The notes under the pieces were generated by a model. It was not told the origin of the DNA, did no database searches, and saw only the letters and a program-made list of their open reading frames with translations. Positions 7,071 to 13,696 of a DNA stretch of 13,696 nt are shown here, in pieces (the stretch's first letter is position 1; every line of letters begins with the position of its first letter). Source of the stretch: Fimenecus sp964614605 (GTDB taxonomy: Bacteria > Bacillota > Clostridia > Oscillospirales > Acutalibacteraceae); NCBI GenBank assembly GCA_964614605.1, contig CAZTLU010000040.1:1-13696 (forward strand), in the 5' to 3' direction. The translations under genes were made by a program, and so were the position numbers.

Positions 7071-7773
7071 CGGAACTTCCTTTCACGGCTGGCAAATTCA
7101 GCCTAACGGAAATACCGTTCAGCAGGAATTGTGTAACGCTTTTAAGAATTTAAGCGGAAAAGAAGAAAATATAATAGGTTGTAGCCGTACCGACGCGGGA
7201 GTTCACGCAAATATGTTCTGTTGCAATGTGAGAACAGAATGTTTAATCCCTGCCGAAAAAGTGCCCGATGCACTTAATTTCTATCTTCCGCCCGAAATTT
7301 CTGTTTATGCTTGCGAGGATGTGGATTACGAATTCCACGCAAGATACGATTGCAAGGGTAAAGAGTATGTTTATCGTATTTATAACGGCAAATACCGTAA
7401 TCCTTTTTACGAAAATAAAGCAATGTTTTATCCCTATGAGCTTGACACAGAAATGCTGAATGACGAGGCAAAAGCCTTTATCGGTACTCACGATTTTTCT
7501 GCATTCTGCAGTGCAGGAACAGAAATTGAGGATAAAACCCGCGAAATCTTTGATTGCTCGGTTACCCGAAACGGTGATTTGGTAGAGGTCAGAGTCAGCG
7601 GCAACGGCTTTTTATATAATATGGTGCGAATTATCGTGGGCACCTTGCTTGATATTCAACGCGGCAAAATCGAAAAAGATACAATACCTCAAATAATCGA
7701 AAGCCGCAACCGTGACAATGCAGGCGTTACTGCGGCGGCGCACGGCTTATATCTTAACGAAGTTTTCTATTGA
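7039..7773 (+). CDS. truA: tRNA pseudouridine(38-40) synthase TruA
   Basis: TruA converts uridine to pseudouridine at positions 38, 39 and 40 of the tRNA anticodon stem. From ATG7039 the protein has 244 residues, near the B. subtilis length. The catalytic aspartate is D52 in GCSRTDAGVHA. Other family blocks are FHARYDCKGKEYVYRI (99-114), FSAFCSAG (153-160), and GNGFLYNMVRIIVGTL (188-203). The late motif AGVTAAAHGLYL (228-239) has V and A where AGPTAPAHGL is usual, a small divergence. An upstream GTG (7030) is in frame but belongs to the ribosome site GGTGA (7029-7033), five bases before ATG7039. The gene lies inside the end of ecfT, preserving the ecfA1-ecfA2-ecfT-truA order widespread in Bacillota. 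Confidence 0.95.
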   Translation: MRNLLLTLRYDGTSFHGWQIQPNGNTVQQELCNAFKNLSGKEENIIGCSRTDAGVHANMFCCNVRTECLIPAEKVPDALNFYLPPEISVYACEDVDYEFHARYDCKGKEYVYRIYNGKYRNPFYENKAMFYPYELDTEMLNDEAKAFIGTHDFSAFCSAGTEIEDKTREIFDCSVTRNGDLVEVRVSGNGFLYNMVRIIVGTLLDIQRGKIEKDTIPQIIESRNRDNAGVTAAAHGLYLNEVFY

Positions 7774-7778
7774 TGTGT

Positions 7779-7783
7779 GGTGA
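7779..7783 (+). promoter_or_regulatory. Ribosome binding site supporting a GTG start
   Basis: GGTGA (7779-7783) is 5 bases before GTG7789. The same GGTGA-plus-about-5 arrangement precedes truA (7029-7033) and cvpA (GAGGTGA, 9000-9006), so it is a recurring initiation signal here and supports a GTG start. Confidence 0.65.
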
Positions 7784-7788
7784 TTTAA

Positions 7789-8994
7789 GTGGCACAAAAC
7801 GGTACAAAAACAACGGCTTCAAAAAAGAAAAAATCAAATAAAACTGTAAGCCTTAAAACTGCAAAAACTCTTAAAATGCTTGCAATCATAGTGGTTGTGC
7901 TTTTGCTTATCATTATTGCTGCGGCACAGTTCGGCGGAGTAACCTTCTCAACAATCGGCGACTCAATACGCACTTCACTTGCAGGTATTGGTTCAGGCGA
8001 GGGATATCCTTACAGTATGGATGGAATTGAAATTGAAGACGCAGGAATGACCAATTCTGATTTGGTGCTTGTTTATGACGATACTGTAAAGGTGCTTGAC
8101 TCAACTGCCAAAGAGCTTTCAAATCTCTCTCATAAATATGACCATCCCGTAATGAGCAGTAACAGCGGCAGAATTCTTCTTTATGATGAAGGCGGAACAA
8201 AATTCCGTGTGCAGTCAAAAACAAGAGTTCTTTATGAAAAAGAGCTCGATTATATGATTCTCACCGCCGCTATGGGTAAAGACGGCTCTGCGGCAGTTGC
8301 CACAAGAGCAGACGGTGCCGAGAGTATGCTCACAGTTTATGATAAACAGCACGAAGAGGTTTTCGTGTGGAAATGTGCAAAAGAGCACATAATTTCTTGT
8401 GATATTTCCGATAACGGCAGACTTTATGCGGTTTCGGTGCTCGGCGTGCAAAACGGTTCAGTTTACTCAAGGGTTTATATTTTCGATAAAAAAGAAACAG
8501 AGGCAAAAGCCACATTTGAATATACAGACAGTGCAATTTCATCAGTTCAGTTCCTTTCAAATGAAACTCTGATGATTCTTGGCGATAATGTGTGTGAAAT
8601 AGTTCAGGATTATAAAATTTCACAAAGAATTGATGTTTCGGTCAACACTCCATCAAGACTTCATATTTCAGATAATAACACTGCGGTGCTTGTGCTTTCA
8701 AAATATTCAAGCACAACCCAGAAAATTATAAAGGTTTACAATAAATCGGGCACAGAGCTTTTTACACAAGAGATTGACGGACTTGTAAAATCCGTTTCAA
8801 CCGATGGTAAATATGTTGCGGTGCTTACAGACAGCAGTGTTCAAATCTATAATATGAAAGGGGAGTTAAGCGGAAGTGCGGCAGTCAACACCGACGCCGA
8901 AAAAGTAATTGTTTCTTCGCGAAACACATATGTTTATTCAATGGATAAAATAGAAAAATACTCTTCTGTTGGTGATAATACAGAAGAACAATAG
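7789..8994 (+). CDS. DUF5711-like membrane-anchored beta-propeller protein
   Basis: The function is unknown; I recognise the overall form of DUF5711 proteins of clostridia but could not search. The 401-residue protein starts with a cytoplasmic lysine-rich stretch (1-29, including SKKKKSNK), then one membrane helix (about 30-47). About 350 residues follow, predicted outside the membrane. These contain repeated short beta-strand units ending in phrases such as DLVLVYDD, SGRILLYD, NGRLYAVSV, GKYVAVLTD and VQIYNMKGE, the pattern of a WD40/PQQ-like propeller. There is no catalytic signature or lipobox. Translation begins at GTG with GGTGA 5 bases upstream. It lies 15 bases after truA and 16 before cvpA, so an envelope role with CvpA is plausible but inferred. 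It could instead be any other single-pass propeller protein. Confidence 0.75.
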   Translation: MAQNGTKTTASKKKKSNKTVSLKTAKTLKMLAIIVVVLLLIIIAAAQFGGVTFSTIGDSIRTSLAGIGSGEGYPYSMDGIEIEDAGMTNSDLVLVYDDTVKVLDSTAKELSNLSHKYDHPVMSSNSGRILLYDEGGTKFRVQSKTRVLYEKELDYMILTAAMGKDGSAAVATRADGAESMLTVYDKQHEEVFVWKCAKEHIISCDISDNGRLYAVSVLGVQNGSVYSRVYIFDKKETEAKATFEYTDSAISSVQFLSNETLMILGDNVCEIVQDYKISQRIDVSVNTPSRLHISDNNTAVLVLSKYSSTTQKIIKVYNKSGTELFTQEIDGLVKSVSTDGKYVAVLTDSSVQIYNMKGELSGSAAVNTDAEKVIVSSRNTYVYSMDKIEKYSSVGDNTEEQ

Positions 8995-9010
8995 ATTATG
9001 AGGTGATTTT

Positions 9011-9721
9011 ATGTCGCTTATTTTAGACATCATACTTATCGCAATTCTCGTGGCTTTCATTGCCTCGGCAGTTAAAAAAGGTTTTGTGCTATCCCTTTTA
9101 GAGCTTGTTGCAGTTATTGCTGCCTTTGCTCTTGCATTTTCATTCAGCCCCGTTGTGGCGCAGGGCGTATATGACGGTATCGTTGAAGATGCAATGATAG
9201 AATCAATCGAAGAGCAGATTGACGCAAATGTTAACGCATCAAGTATTGCCGAAACTGCAGAGCTTACATTGAGTGTTCTTCCCGATTTCATAGTTTCTCT
9301 TGCTTCTTCGGCAGGCGTAAATGTTGAAGAAATCAAAGAAACAATCTCATCTGCAAATTTAAGCTCTGAAAATCTGGCAACTGAGCTCGTAACGAAAGTA
9401 GTTCAGCCAATCGTTGTGGGAGTGCTTACTGCAGTATTCTTCATTATTTTGGCACTTCTTCTTTGCTTTGTGCTCAAAATCGTTGCAAAGCTTATTTCAA
9501 AGCTTTTCGATTTACCACTTGTGGGCAAGGTCAACAAAACTCTGGGCGGCGTTCTCGGTGCAATAAAGGGTGTTGTGGTGCTTGTGTTTATCTGCACAAT
9601 TCTTGATTTGGCATTGTCAAACGGCGACGGCGAATTATCAACTGCAGTAAATGAATCATTTATTATAAATATTCTTGACTATATTAATCCCTTTATCAAT
9701 TCATTAAAGGAAATGCTTTAA
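9011..9721 (+). CDS. cvpA: CvpA-family membrane protein
   Basis: CvpA proteins are small multi-pass inner-membrane proteins, named for colicin V production in E. coli and of poorly defined general role in envelope homeostasis. The 236-residue protein has four likely membrane helices: about 2-20, 25-47, 131-156 and 179-201. The block LPLVGKVNKTLGGVLGAIKG (168-187) before the last helix is characteristic of the family. Lysines at 22-23 and 156-176 put both ends of the long central loop (51-130) outside. That loop is strongly acidic (15 Asp/Glu against 2 Lys) and explains why the protein is longer than E. coli CvpA (162 residues). Ribosome site GAGGTGA (9000-9006) directly precedes ATG9011. pgsA starts 13 bases downstream. 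Confidence 0.85.
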   Translation: MSLILDIILIAILVAFIASAVKKGFVLSLLELVAVIAAFALAFSFSPVVAQGVYDGIVEDAMIESIEEQIDANVNASSIAETAELTLSVLPDFIVSLASSAGVNVEEIKETISSANLSSENLATELVTKVVQPIVVGVLTAVFFIILALLLCFVLKIVAKLISKLFDLPLVGKVNKTLGGVLGAIKGVVVLVFICTILDLALSNGDGELSTAVNESFIINILDYINPFINSLKEML

Positions 9722-9734
9722 GGAGTAAGAAACA

Positions 9735-10388
9735 ATGAGTGAAGAAAAAAAGACATTAAAACAAAATGTTAAAGAATTGTTCGACGGTTGTCTTACAATT
9801 CCAAACCTTATTTCAGTAATAAGAATTTGCTTAATTCCCGTAATCGCAGTTCTTTATTATAATGACCATATCTGGTGGTCGGTTGCAATGATTGCTATTT
9901 CGGGACTTTCCGACGCAGTAGACGGAAAAATTGCCCGTAAATTCAATCAGGTATCAGCACTCGGCAAAATGCTTGACCCAATTGCCGATAAGCTTACAAT
10001 TTTCGCTCTTGCAATTGTGCTTTTCCTTAAATTTAAAGAGGCACAAAGTGAGGCTATGCAGGCTTTTGCTTGGGTATTCTTACTTTTCATCATTAAGGAT
10101 GTTCTTATGATTTTGGGCGGAGCAATACTGGTTGCACTTGGCACTCGTCCCGTAGCCGCAGAAATCTGGGGCAAGGTTGCAACCTTTGTGTTCTATGCAG
10201 TAATGGTAGTAATTGTGGGCTTTGGTCCTGAAATTGGCGCAATAAGCCGTATCAATCCTCAATACACAATTCCCGAAACAGCTATGTTTGTGCTTGTGGT
10301 AATAGCAGTAATTCTCACATTCATAGCATTTTTCAGTTACTTACCGGGAGCATTTAAGCAGATGAAGGAAAATATAAAGAAAAAATAA
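9735..10388 (+). CDS. pgsA: CDP-diacylglycerol-glycerol-3-phosphate 3-phosphatidyltransferase (PgsA type)
   Basis: This integral membrane enzyme transfers a phosphatidyl group from CDP-diacylglycerol to glycerol-3-phosphate, giving phosphatidylglycerophosphate, the first step to phosphatidylglycerol and cardiolipin. The CDP-alcohol phosphatidyltransferase signature is complete: D60-x2-D63-G64-x2-A67-R68-x8-G77-x3-D81-x3-D85, whose aspartates bind the metals. The N-terminal TIPNLISVIRICLIPVI (21-37) and the later WGKVATF (145-151) favour PgsA over other family members. The 217-residue protein shows about six hydrophobic segments (near 24-42, 48-58, 86-100, 111-135, 149-166, 183-202). AGGAG (9721-9725) lies 9 bases before the start. 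Clostridial genomes often carry several such paralogues, so another head-group acceptor remains possible. Confidence 0.88.
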   Translation: MSEEKKTLKQNVKELFDGCLTIPNLISVIRICLIPVIAVLYYNDHIWWSVAMIAISGLSDAVDGKIARKFNQVSALGKMLDPIADKLTIFALAIVLFLKFKEAQSEAMQAFAWVFLLFIIKDVLMILGGAILVALGTRPVAAEIWGKVATFVFYAVMVVIVGFGPEIGAISRINPQYTIPETAMFVLVVIAVILTFIAFFSYLPGAFKQMKENIKKK

Positions 10389-10410
10389 TCACATAAAAGG
10401 ATAAAAAGCA

Positions 10411-12726
10411 ATGAACAAAAATATGATTTGCAGCAGATGCAAAAAGAACCCTGCTGTAATTTTCGTTTCCCGTATGGACGGCGACAAAACAACCAATGAG
10501 GGATATTGTATCAAATGCGCAATGGAGCTTAACATTGGCCCCATTAAGCAGATGATGGAGAATATGGGTATAACAGAAGACCAGCTTGACGACATCACCG
10601 AGCAGATGGACCAGATGATGGAGTCAATGGGTGACGACTTTCAGCTTGGCGGAGCTTCAACCTTCCCATTTATGCAGAATATGGGAATGATGCCAATGGA
10701 TGTTCCCGAAGAGAATATCAAAGACCTTAACGGTGACGGCAAAAAATCCAACCCCAAGAACAAGAAAAAGCAGGGTACAAAGAACGATAAACGCAAAATG
10801 CTCTCTCTTTATTGCACCGATTTAACGGGGCGTGCAAGAGAAGGTAAGCTTGACAGAATTATCGGCAGAGATACTGAAATTGCCCGCGCAGTTCAGATTT
10901 TGTGCAGAAGAACAAAGAACAACCCATGCCTTATCGGTGAGCCCGGCGTTGGTAAAACTGCTATTGCCGAGGGCCTTGCACAGAGAATTGCCGAGGGTAA
11001 TGTTCCTGCAAAGCTTGCCGATAAAGAAATCCATCTTCTTGATTTAACCGCCCTTGTGGCAGGCACACAGTTCCGCGGTCAGTTTGAAAGCCGTATCAAA
11101 GGACTTGTTGAAGAGGTTAAGAGCGAGGGCAATATTATTCTCTTTATCGATGAGGTGCACAACCTTGTAGGTACCGGTGATGCCGAGGGTTCAATGAATG
11201 CGGCGAATATTTTAAAGCCCGCACTTTCCCGCGGTGAAATTCAGGTAATCGGTGCCACAACCTTTAACGAATACCGTAAGCACATTGAAAAAGATGCCGC
11301 ACTTGAGCGCCGTTTCCAGCCCGTTAAGGTTGAAGAGCCCTCAATTGAGGATACCTATAAAATGCTCATTGGTATTAAGGGCTATTATGAGACATTCCAC
11401 CGTGTTCAAATCAGCGATAATCTTGTGTATAAGGCAGTAACTCTTTCAGAGCGTTATATTACAGACCGTTTCTTGCCCGATAAAGCAATTGACTTGCTTG
11501 ACGAAGCTTGCACCTGCGCAAATCTTCGCAATAAGGCAATCAGCGAAAACGAGCTTAATGAAAAGAAAATATTTGAGCTTAAAAAAGAGCTTGAGGCTCT
11601 TGAAGAAAAAATCGCAAATCCCGAAAAGGATGAAGATTTGAACCCTGTTTATGAAGACCTTTACAGAACAAAGGGCGAGCTTGCAGTTTGTGAGAGCAGA
11701 GCAGGGGAGCTTCAAGAAAAAGCCAAGGATAACAATGTAATTGAAGACGATTTGGCAAAGGTTATAAATCTCTGGACAGGTATTCCCGCAACCAAGGTTG
11801 TTGAGGGCGATGTTAACCGACTTCGCGGACTTGAAGACAGACTTATGGAAAAGGTAATCGGTCAGGATGAAGCCGTAACTCTTGTTGCAAATGCAATCAA
11901 GCGTAGCAGAATTCAGCTCACACTTCAGAAACGCCCCGCATCATTTATTTTCGTGGGCCCCACAGGCGTTGGTAAAACCGAGCTTGTAAAGCAGCTTTCA
12001 ATGGAGCTTTTTGATACTCCCGAAACACTTATCCGTCTTGATATGAGCGAGTTTATGGAGAAACATTCCGTTTCCCGTCTTATCGGCTCACCTCCGGGAT
12101 ATGTGGGATATGATGAGGCTGGTCAGCTTACTGAAAAGGTACGCAGAAAGCCATATTCAATCATTCTGTTTGACGAGATTGAGAAAGCTCATCCCGATGT
12201 AATGAATATTCTGTTACAGATTCTCGACGAGGGCAAAACAAACGATGCCCACGGCAGAACCGTAAGCTTTGCAAATACGGTCATTATTATGACCTCAAAC
12301 GCAGGCAGTCAAAAGGCAGAAACCTCACTCGGCTTCGGCAAGAGTGCGAAGGATATCTCAAAAGAAAAGGTGCTTAAAGCCCTTAATGAGTTCCTGCGCC
12401 CCGAGTTTATCGGCAGAGTCGACGAAATCGTTGTGTTCAATCCTTTAAGCGAAGAGGATTACAAGAATATCGCAGTTCTTATGATGAACGAAATGAAAAC
12501 AGTTCTCAAGGATAAGGGCATAGAGCTTGTTTACGACGATAACACACCGTCAGCAATTGTCAGCAAAATGGACGGTAATGTGCGTGGCGCTCGTGATTTG
12601 CGCAATGTGATTCGCCGTAATATTGAGGACAAAATCTCAACCCTTATGATTGATAATATGGGCACAACAATGAGCAAAATCCTCATTACCTCAACCGATG
12701 ACAATATCAATGTAACATTTGAATAA
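10411..12726 (+). CDS. clpE: ClpE-type (ClpC-related) AAA+ unfoldase with N-terminal zinc finger
   Basis: A 771-residue HSP100 unfoldase, expected to feed unfolded proteins into ClpP. In place of Clp_N repeats it begins with a zinc finger, C7-x2-C10-x22-C33-x2-C36, the spacing I recall for B. subtilis ClpE and similar to McsA. A methionine-rich acidic segment (48-96) and a lysine-rich stretch (111-129) follow. AAA module 1 has Walker A GEPGVGKT (176-183), pore loop GTQFRGQFE (218-226), Walker B ILFIDEVH (243-250) and arginines R300/R301. A coiled-coil middle domain spans about 367-440. Module 2 has GPTGVGKT (516-523), pore loop GYVGYDE (563-569), Walker B ILFDEIEKAH (585-594), sensor TSNAG (628-632) and sensor-2 R728. 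LGF (640-642) matches the ClpP-docking tripeptide. B. subtilis ClpE is about 700 residues; the linker explains the extra length. No ctsR, mcsA, mcsB or CtsR box is nearby. The ClpE name is less certain than the family. Confidence 0.9.
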   Translation: MNKNMICSRCKKNPAVIFVSRMDGDKTTNEGYCIKCAMELNIGPIKQMMENMGITEDQLDDITEQMDQMMESMGDDFQLGGASTFPFMQNMGMMPMDVPEENIKDLNGDGKKSNPKNKKKQGTKNDKRKMLSLYCTDLTGRAREGKLDRIIGRDTEIARAVQILCRRTKNNPCLIGEPGVGKTAIAEGLAQRIAEGNVPAKLADKEIHLLDLTALVAGTQFRGQFESRIKGLVEEVKSEGNIILFIDEVHNLVGTGDAEGSMNAANILKPALSRGEIQVIGATTFNEYRKHIEKDAALERRFQPVKVEEPSIEDTYKMLIGIKGYYETFHRVQISDNLVYKAVTLSERYITDRFLPDKAIDLLDEACTCANLRNKAISENELNEKKIFELKKELEALEEKIANPEKDEDLNPVYEDLYRTKGELAVCESRAGELQEKAKDNNVIEDDLAKVINLWTGIPATKVVEGDVNRLRGLEDRLMEKVIGQDEAVTLVANAIKRSRIQLTLQKRPASFIFVGPTGVGKTELVKQLSMELFDTPETLIRLDMSEFMEKHSVSRLIGSPPGYVGYDEAGQLTEKVRRKPYSIILFDEIEKAHPDVMNILLQILDEGKTNDAHGRTVSFANTVIIMTSNAGSQKAETSLGFGKSAKDISKEKVLKALNEFLRPEFIGRVDEIVVFNPLSEEDYKNIAVLMMNEMKTVLKDKGIELVYDDNTPSAIVSKMDGNVRGARDLRNVIRRNIEDKISTLMIDNMGTTMSKILITSTDDNINVTFE

Positions 12727-12739
12727 ATCAAAAATGTTG

Positions 12740-12761
12740 GGGCGGGTCTCTGTGCCCGCCC
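12740..12761. terminator. GC-rich hairpin after the Clp gene, possible terminator
   Basis: GGGCGGG (12740-12746) pairs perfectly with CCCGCCC (12755-12761) around an 8-base loop, 13 bases after the Clp stop codon. On the + strand no T-run follows, so it is not a classical intrinsic terminator; on the - strand a TTTTT lies 4-8 bases beyond. It may end or stabilise the long operon transcript. It directly adjoins the repeat at 12763-12792 and may be part of the same element. Confidence 0.5.
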
Positions 12762-12762
12762 A

Positions 12763-12792
12763 TTGTCATTCTGAGCGAAGCGAAGAATCTCA
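12763..12792. repeat. Dispersed short palindromic intergenic repeat
   Basis: The core reads ATTCTGAGCGAAGCGAAGAA (12768-12787). It contains a short inverted repeat, ATTCT (12768-12772) against AGAAT (12784-12788), and a tandem GCGAA. I recognise this string as a very common dispersed element in genomes of gut Bacillota and some other phyla. Its reverse strand gives spurious database peptides such as ILRFAQND or RFFASLRMT in different frames, and ILRFAQND can be read here. Only one copy lies in the window, so the call rests on recognition rather than on a repeat seen twice. Confidence 0.65.
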
Positions 12793-12809
12793 AAATCGGA
12801 GGAATTATT

Positions 12810-13696
12810 ATGTACGCAACCCCCGCAAAATCCCAAAGTGGTAAATATCTTTTCTGCTATTTTGTAGGCAATGAGCCTCACCAAGAGAGAATTCACTTCG
12901 CTGTGAGTGAAGACGGCTACAATTTCACAGCACTTAACAATAATGAGCCTGTAATTATACAGACTAAAGGTAAAAAATGTGTCCGTGACCCATATATTTT
13001 CAAGGGACAGGACGGTTTTTACTACATAATCGGTACTGATATGAAATGTATTGAGGGCTGGACCTCAAACCACGCACTTGTTACCTGGAAATCAAAGGAT
13101 TTAGTGAATTGGATTGACGAAACAATCATTGATATCCGCGATTTCGGCGGTGAATTTCAAAATACTACAAGAGCGTGGGCTCCACAGGCAATTTGGGATA
13201 AAAACGAGCAAAAATATATGATTTATTGGGCACATTCAACGGTGGAAAACGATGTCGCGGGAATGTACTATGCTTATTCTGATGATATGAAAACGATGAC
13301 CGTGCCCAAACCGTTGTATATCCGTAAAGGTATTCAGACCATCGACGGCGATATCGCCTATAATAATGAAAACAGAATGTATTATCTTTATTTTAAGCAC
13401 GATGAAGACCAGACCATTGCGTATGTAAAATCCTCAAATCTCACAGGACCTTATGAGGACGCCCCCGTGGTTGTTTCCCTTGCAAAAACGGGCGTAGAGG
13501 GCAGCGAAATTTACAATATTACCGGCACAGACCAGTGGGTAATGGTTATGGACGAATACGGCACAGACCGTTTCTTTATGCAACAGACTACCGACTTTGA
13601 GAATTTTAATGCCGTAAACCCCGACGATTACTCAATGCCCTTTAATCCCCGCCACGGCTCGATTGTTGCCATATCCGACGAGGATTATGAAAATCT
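12810..13696 (+). CDS. GH43-like glycosidase, 5' part only (runs off the window)
   Basis: The frame stays open from ATG12810 to the window end (295 full codons), so the C-terminus is missing. GGAGG (12798-12802) lies 7 bases before the start. The fold is a five-bladed beta-propeller of the GH43 type, whose members mostly remove arabinose or xylose from plant polysaccharides. Family signs are RDPYIFKGQDGFYYIIGTD (59-77), KSKDLVNW (94-101), WAPQAIWD (123-130), DGDIAYNNENRMYYLYF (179-195) and VEGSEIYNI (229-237). By analogy the general base would be D60, the pKa modulator D179 or D181, and the acid E230. No signal peptide is seen, so it probably acts on imported oligosaccharides in the cytoplasm. 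It is separated from the housekeeping operon by hairpin and repeat and is probably its own unit, though no convincing promoter is visible. Related propeller families such as GH32 or GH117, or a catalytically altered relative, cannot be excluded. Confidence 0.8.
   Translation, partial: MYATPAKSQSGKYLFCYFVGNEPHQERIHFAVSEDGYNFTALNNNEPVIIQTKGKKCVRDPYIFKGQDGFYYIIGTDMKCIEGWTSNHALVTWKSKDLVNWIDETIIDIRDFGGEFQNTTRAWAPQAIWDKNEQKYMIYWAHSTVENDVAGMYYAYSDDMKTMTVPKPLYIRKGIQTIDGDIAYNNENRMYYLYFKHDEDQTIAYVKSSNLTGPYEDAPVVVSLAKTGVEGSEIYNITGTDQWVMVMDEYGTDRFFMQQTTDFENFNAVNPDDYSMPFNPRHGSIVAISDEDYEN

Noticed and set aside
8938..9336. 132-codon reverse-strand open frame at the start of cvpA
   Set aside because: It is antisense to a convincing CvpA gene, rich in Ser/Thr/Ile/Ala as expected from its reverse complement, and shows no domain.
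10389..10410. Possible CtsR or CIRCE operator before the Clp gene
   Set aside because: The gap is A-rich and contains only the ribosome site AAAGGA; neither GGTCAAA repeats nor TTAGCACTC/GAGTGCTAA are present.
12763..12790. Promoter for the glycosidase gene inside the repeat (TTGTCA as -35)
   Set aside because: TTGTCA at 12763-12768 is followed by no reasonable -10 box at 16-18 bases, and the sequence is explained by the repeat.
12531..12896. 121-codon reverse-strand open frame containing ILRFAQND
   Set aside because: It spans the end of the Clp gene, the hairpin, the repeat and the start of the glycosidase. ILRFAQND is the known spurious translation of this type of repeat, not a protein.
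1..13696. CRISPR array, transposase, phage gene, tRNA or rRNA
   Set aside because: Apart from short gaps the whole window is accounted for by protein genes in one direction; I saw no spaced direct repeats, cloverleaf or mobile-element gene.

Overview
This window looks like chromosomal housekeeping DNA from a member of the Bacillota, most likely a gut-type clostridium of the Oscillospiraceae/Ruminococcaceae kind. The reasons are the ecfA1-ecfA2-ecfT-truA cassette, a zinc-finger Clp ATPase of ClpE type, a DUF5711-like membrane protein beside CvpA, AGGAGG/GGTGAT-type ribosome binding sites, and an intracellular GH43-type glycosidase at the right edge. The order- and family-level assignment is inference; no rRNA or other taxonomic marker is present.

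Layout. Bases 1-25 hold a terminator hairpin for an upstream gene. Its T-run abuts a strong sigma-A promoter (27-55). From there thirteen genes run on the + strand without a gap larger than 23 bases, several overlapping: ruvC, ruvA, ruvB (Holliday-junction branch migration and resolution), glmM (cell-wall sugar precursor), a class I SAM methyltransferase, ecfA1, ecfA2, ecfT (energising module of a group II ECF vitamin transporter), truA (tRNA pseudouridine synthase), a DUF5711-like membrane-anchored beta-propeller protein, a CvpA-family membrane protein, a PgsA-type phosphatidylglycerophosphate synthase, and a ClpE-type AAA+ unfoldase. The spacing fits one long transcription unit of about 12.7 kb, possibly with internal promoters.

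After the Clp gene a short intergenic region (12727-12809) holds a GC-rich hairpin and a copy of a dispersed short palindromic repeat (ATTCTGAGCGAAGCGAAGAA-type). It is followed by the start of a cytoplasmic GH43-like glycosidase gene that runs off the window.

How they fit together. The genes serve genome maintenance, envelope building (GlmM, PgsA, CvpA, possibly the DUF5711-like protein), vitamin uptake, RNA modification and protein quality control. They share transcription rather than a pathway. I see no phage, plasmid, CRISPR, transposase, tRNA or rRNA gene. I see no clear new biological system. The points most worth a second look are the relocated ecf-truA cassette, the possible beta-clamp-binding tail on RuvB, the methionine-rich linker in the ClpE-type ATPase, the predicted extracytoplasmic DUF5711-like/CvpA pair, and the composite intergenic repeat.
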